From: Actinomycetota bacterium
Lineage (GTDB): Bacteria > Actinomycetota > Actinomycetes > Nanopelagicales > Nanopelagicaceae
Assembly: GCA_009699765.1 (NCBI GenBank)
Contig: WLNN01000085.1
Span: forward strand, 1 to 5,936
DNA length: 5,936 nt
Reading direction: 5' to 3'
Shown: positions 5,125-5,936 of the stretch, in pieces
Layout of the letters: every line of letters starts with the position of its first letter
How positions within the stretch are numbered: the first letter of the stretch is position 1
Program-made: the position numbers and the translations under genes
The notes under the pieces: generated by a model
The model's input: the letters and a program-made list of their open reading frames with translations, nothing else
The model's database searches: none
Told to the model about the DNA's origin: nothing

Positions 5125-5936
5125 TAATCTCCCCCTTCGCGCAGTCCGTAAGCAACCTTTACATCTTCTAAAGTCGGACGAAGGCGCTCAGCTAAATCAG
5201 CGAGGGTCCACGCCAATCGAATAACTTTATGTAGTCCGCGTGCAGTGATGAGCTCTTTATCAAGTTCATCATGGAGAAAATTCATACCGGTGCGCTCGGG
5301 GGCAAAATCTGCGCGAAGTGCTCGGGCCGGAATCTGAGAGTTAAGGCTCCAAGGCTTTGATTTGAAACGCTCTGCAGCTCTATTGCGCGCAACAGTGACG
5401 CGACCCCGAATCGCCTCTGAGCTCTCACCTAAATCATTTGAGGCTAGTTCGACTCGACTTACGGGATCAACCGTTACTCGAATATCAATGCGATCCATTA
5501 ACGGCCCAGATAGTTTTCCAAGATACCGGCGCACTTGTATTGAAGAACAAGTACATCCGCGTCCTTTGCCGGAGAATTTTCCACATGGGCATGGATTAGC
5601 GGCGAGAACTAATAGAAATTGCGCCGGAAAAGTAACGCTGCCAATTTGTCTGGCAATAGTGATTGTGCCAGATTCAAGCGGTTGGCGAAGCGCATCCAAA
5701 ATACCCGCAGCACATTCTGGGGCTTCATCTATAAATAGAACTCCACGATTTGCCATTGAGATTGCACCGGGCTGAATAGTTCTATTTCCTCCTCCAACAA
5801 TTGAAGCGCGGGATGCGGTGTGATGTGGAGAAACTATTGGTGCGGTGCGAGACATGACAGAGCGTTTGTTTAAGCCTCCAGCAATGGAGTGAATTGCAGT
5901 TACCTCTAACGCTTCATCGATAGTGAGTGGAGGCAA
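5124..5936 (-). CDS. comM: ComM/YifB AAA+ ATPase, C-terminal part (cut by right edge)
   Basis: This is the C-terminal 270 residues of a Mg-chelatase-like AAA+ protein; full-length members are about 500 residues, so the Lon-like N-terminal domain and the Walker A motif lie outside the window. In Vibrio cholerae ComM is a hexameric branch-migration helicase that helps integrate transformed DNA. Counting from the edge, visible features are EALEVTAIHSIAG (8-20), Walker B GVLFIDE (65-71), a cysteine cluster NPCPCG...CTC (C116, C118, C128, C130), the arginine-containing SGPLMDRIDI (143-152), and the C-terminal Mg-chelatase helical domain ending LAWTLADLAERLRPTLEDV. The TTG at the edge aligns with an internal leucine before PPL, so it is not a start. 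The stop codon overlaps the dprA start by one base. The visible part has no frame damage. Confidence 0.95.
   Translation of the reverse strand: MPPLTIDEALEVTAIHSIAGGLNKRSVMSRTAPIVSPHHTASRASIVGGGNRTIQPGAISMANRGVLFIDEAPECAAGILDALRQPLESGTITIARQIGSVTFPAQFLLVLAANPCPCGKFSGKGRGCTCSSIQVRRYLGKLSGPLMDRIDIRVTVDPVSRVELASNDLGESSEAIRGRVTVARNRAAERFKSKPWSLNSQIPARALRADFAPERTGMNFLHDELDKELITARGLHKVIRLAWTLADLAERLRPTLEDVKVAYGLREGGD
5129..5135 (-). promoter_or_regulatory. Strong Shine-Dalgarno site of dprA
   Basis: On the minus strand GGGGGAG ends four bases before the dprA ATG, within the last codons of comM. It is the strongest ribosome site in the window and supports both the chosen dprA start and its translation from the comM mRNA. 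The short spacing suggests that pairing with the 16S tail may use the upstream G run. Confidence 0.7.

Noticed and set aside
5934..5936. TTG at the right edge as the start codon of comM.
   Set aside because: The residues that follow (PPLTIDEALEVTAIHS) align with the middle of the family just after the Walker A region, so the gene simply continues beyond the window.

Overview
This window carries seven protein genes packed almost end to end. I see no RNA genes, insertion sequences, CRISPR arrays or phage genes, and no gene-free stretch longer than 65 bases. The protein families point to an actinobacterium: a GT4-type ADP-glucose glycosyltransferase divergent from glgC, an Era with a TKxD G4 motif, a DprA with the SGGAYGID variant, and an adjacent comM (yifB)-dprA pair. 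The base composition is low for that phylum: four 60-base lines I counted average about 47% GC. Moderate GC plus very tight packing suggests a streamlined actinobacterium, for example of the freshwater acI/Nanopelagicales kind. That lineage assignment is inference and was not tested against any database.

Left part (1-3311). The window opens inside glgC on the minus strand; only its first 108 codons are present. A 57-base divergent spacer separates it from a plus-strand run of three genes: a GT4 glycogen or maltose-1-phosphate synthase (glgA/glgM), a ten-helix EamA/DMT transporter, and uppP (undecaprenyl-diphosphatase). The last two overlap by 8 bases. GlgC makes ADP-glucose and the divergent glycosyltransferase uses it, so these two form one alpha-glucan pathway unit. 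UppP recycles the lipid carrier for cell-wall synthesis.

Right part (3317-5936). Three minus-strand genes are transcribed toward uppP. comM (yifB) is cut by the right edge. dprA starts on the comM stop codon with a strong Shine-Dalgarno sequence. era (ribosome-assembly GTPase) follows after a 65-base spacer. The era and uppP stop codons face each other across 5 bases. comM and dprA are both DNA-processing proteins of natural transformation and recombination; era is a housekeeping gene that probably has its own promoter.

The most useful regulatory pattern is the split in translation signals. The two genes that must begin transcripts (glgC and glgA) have no Shine-Dalgarno sequence but have a -10-like hexamer exactly six bases before ATG, as expected for leaderless mRNAs. 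The three genes inside runs (EamA, uppP, dprA) have clear Shine-Dalgarno sequences. I found no convincing new biological system; the window is mostly ordinary core genome with a few points worth checking.
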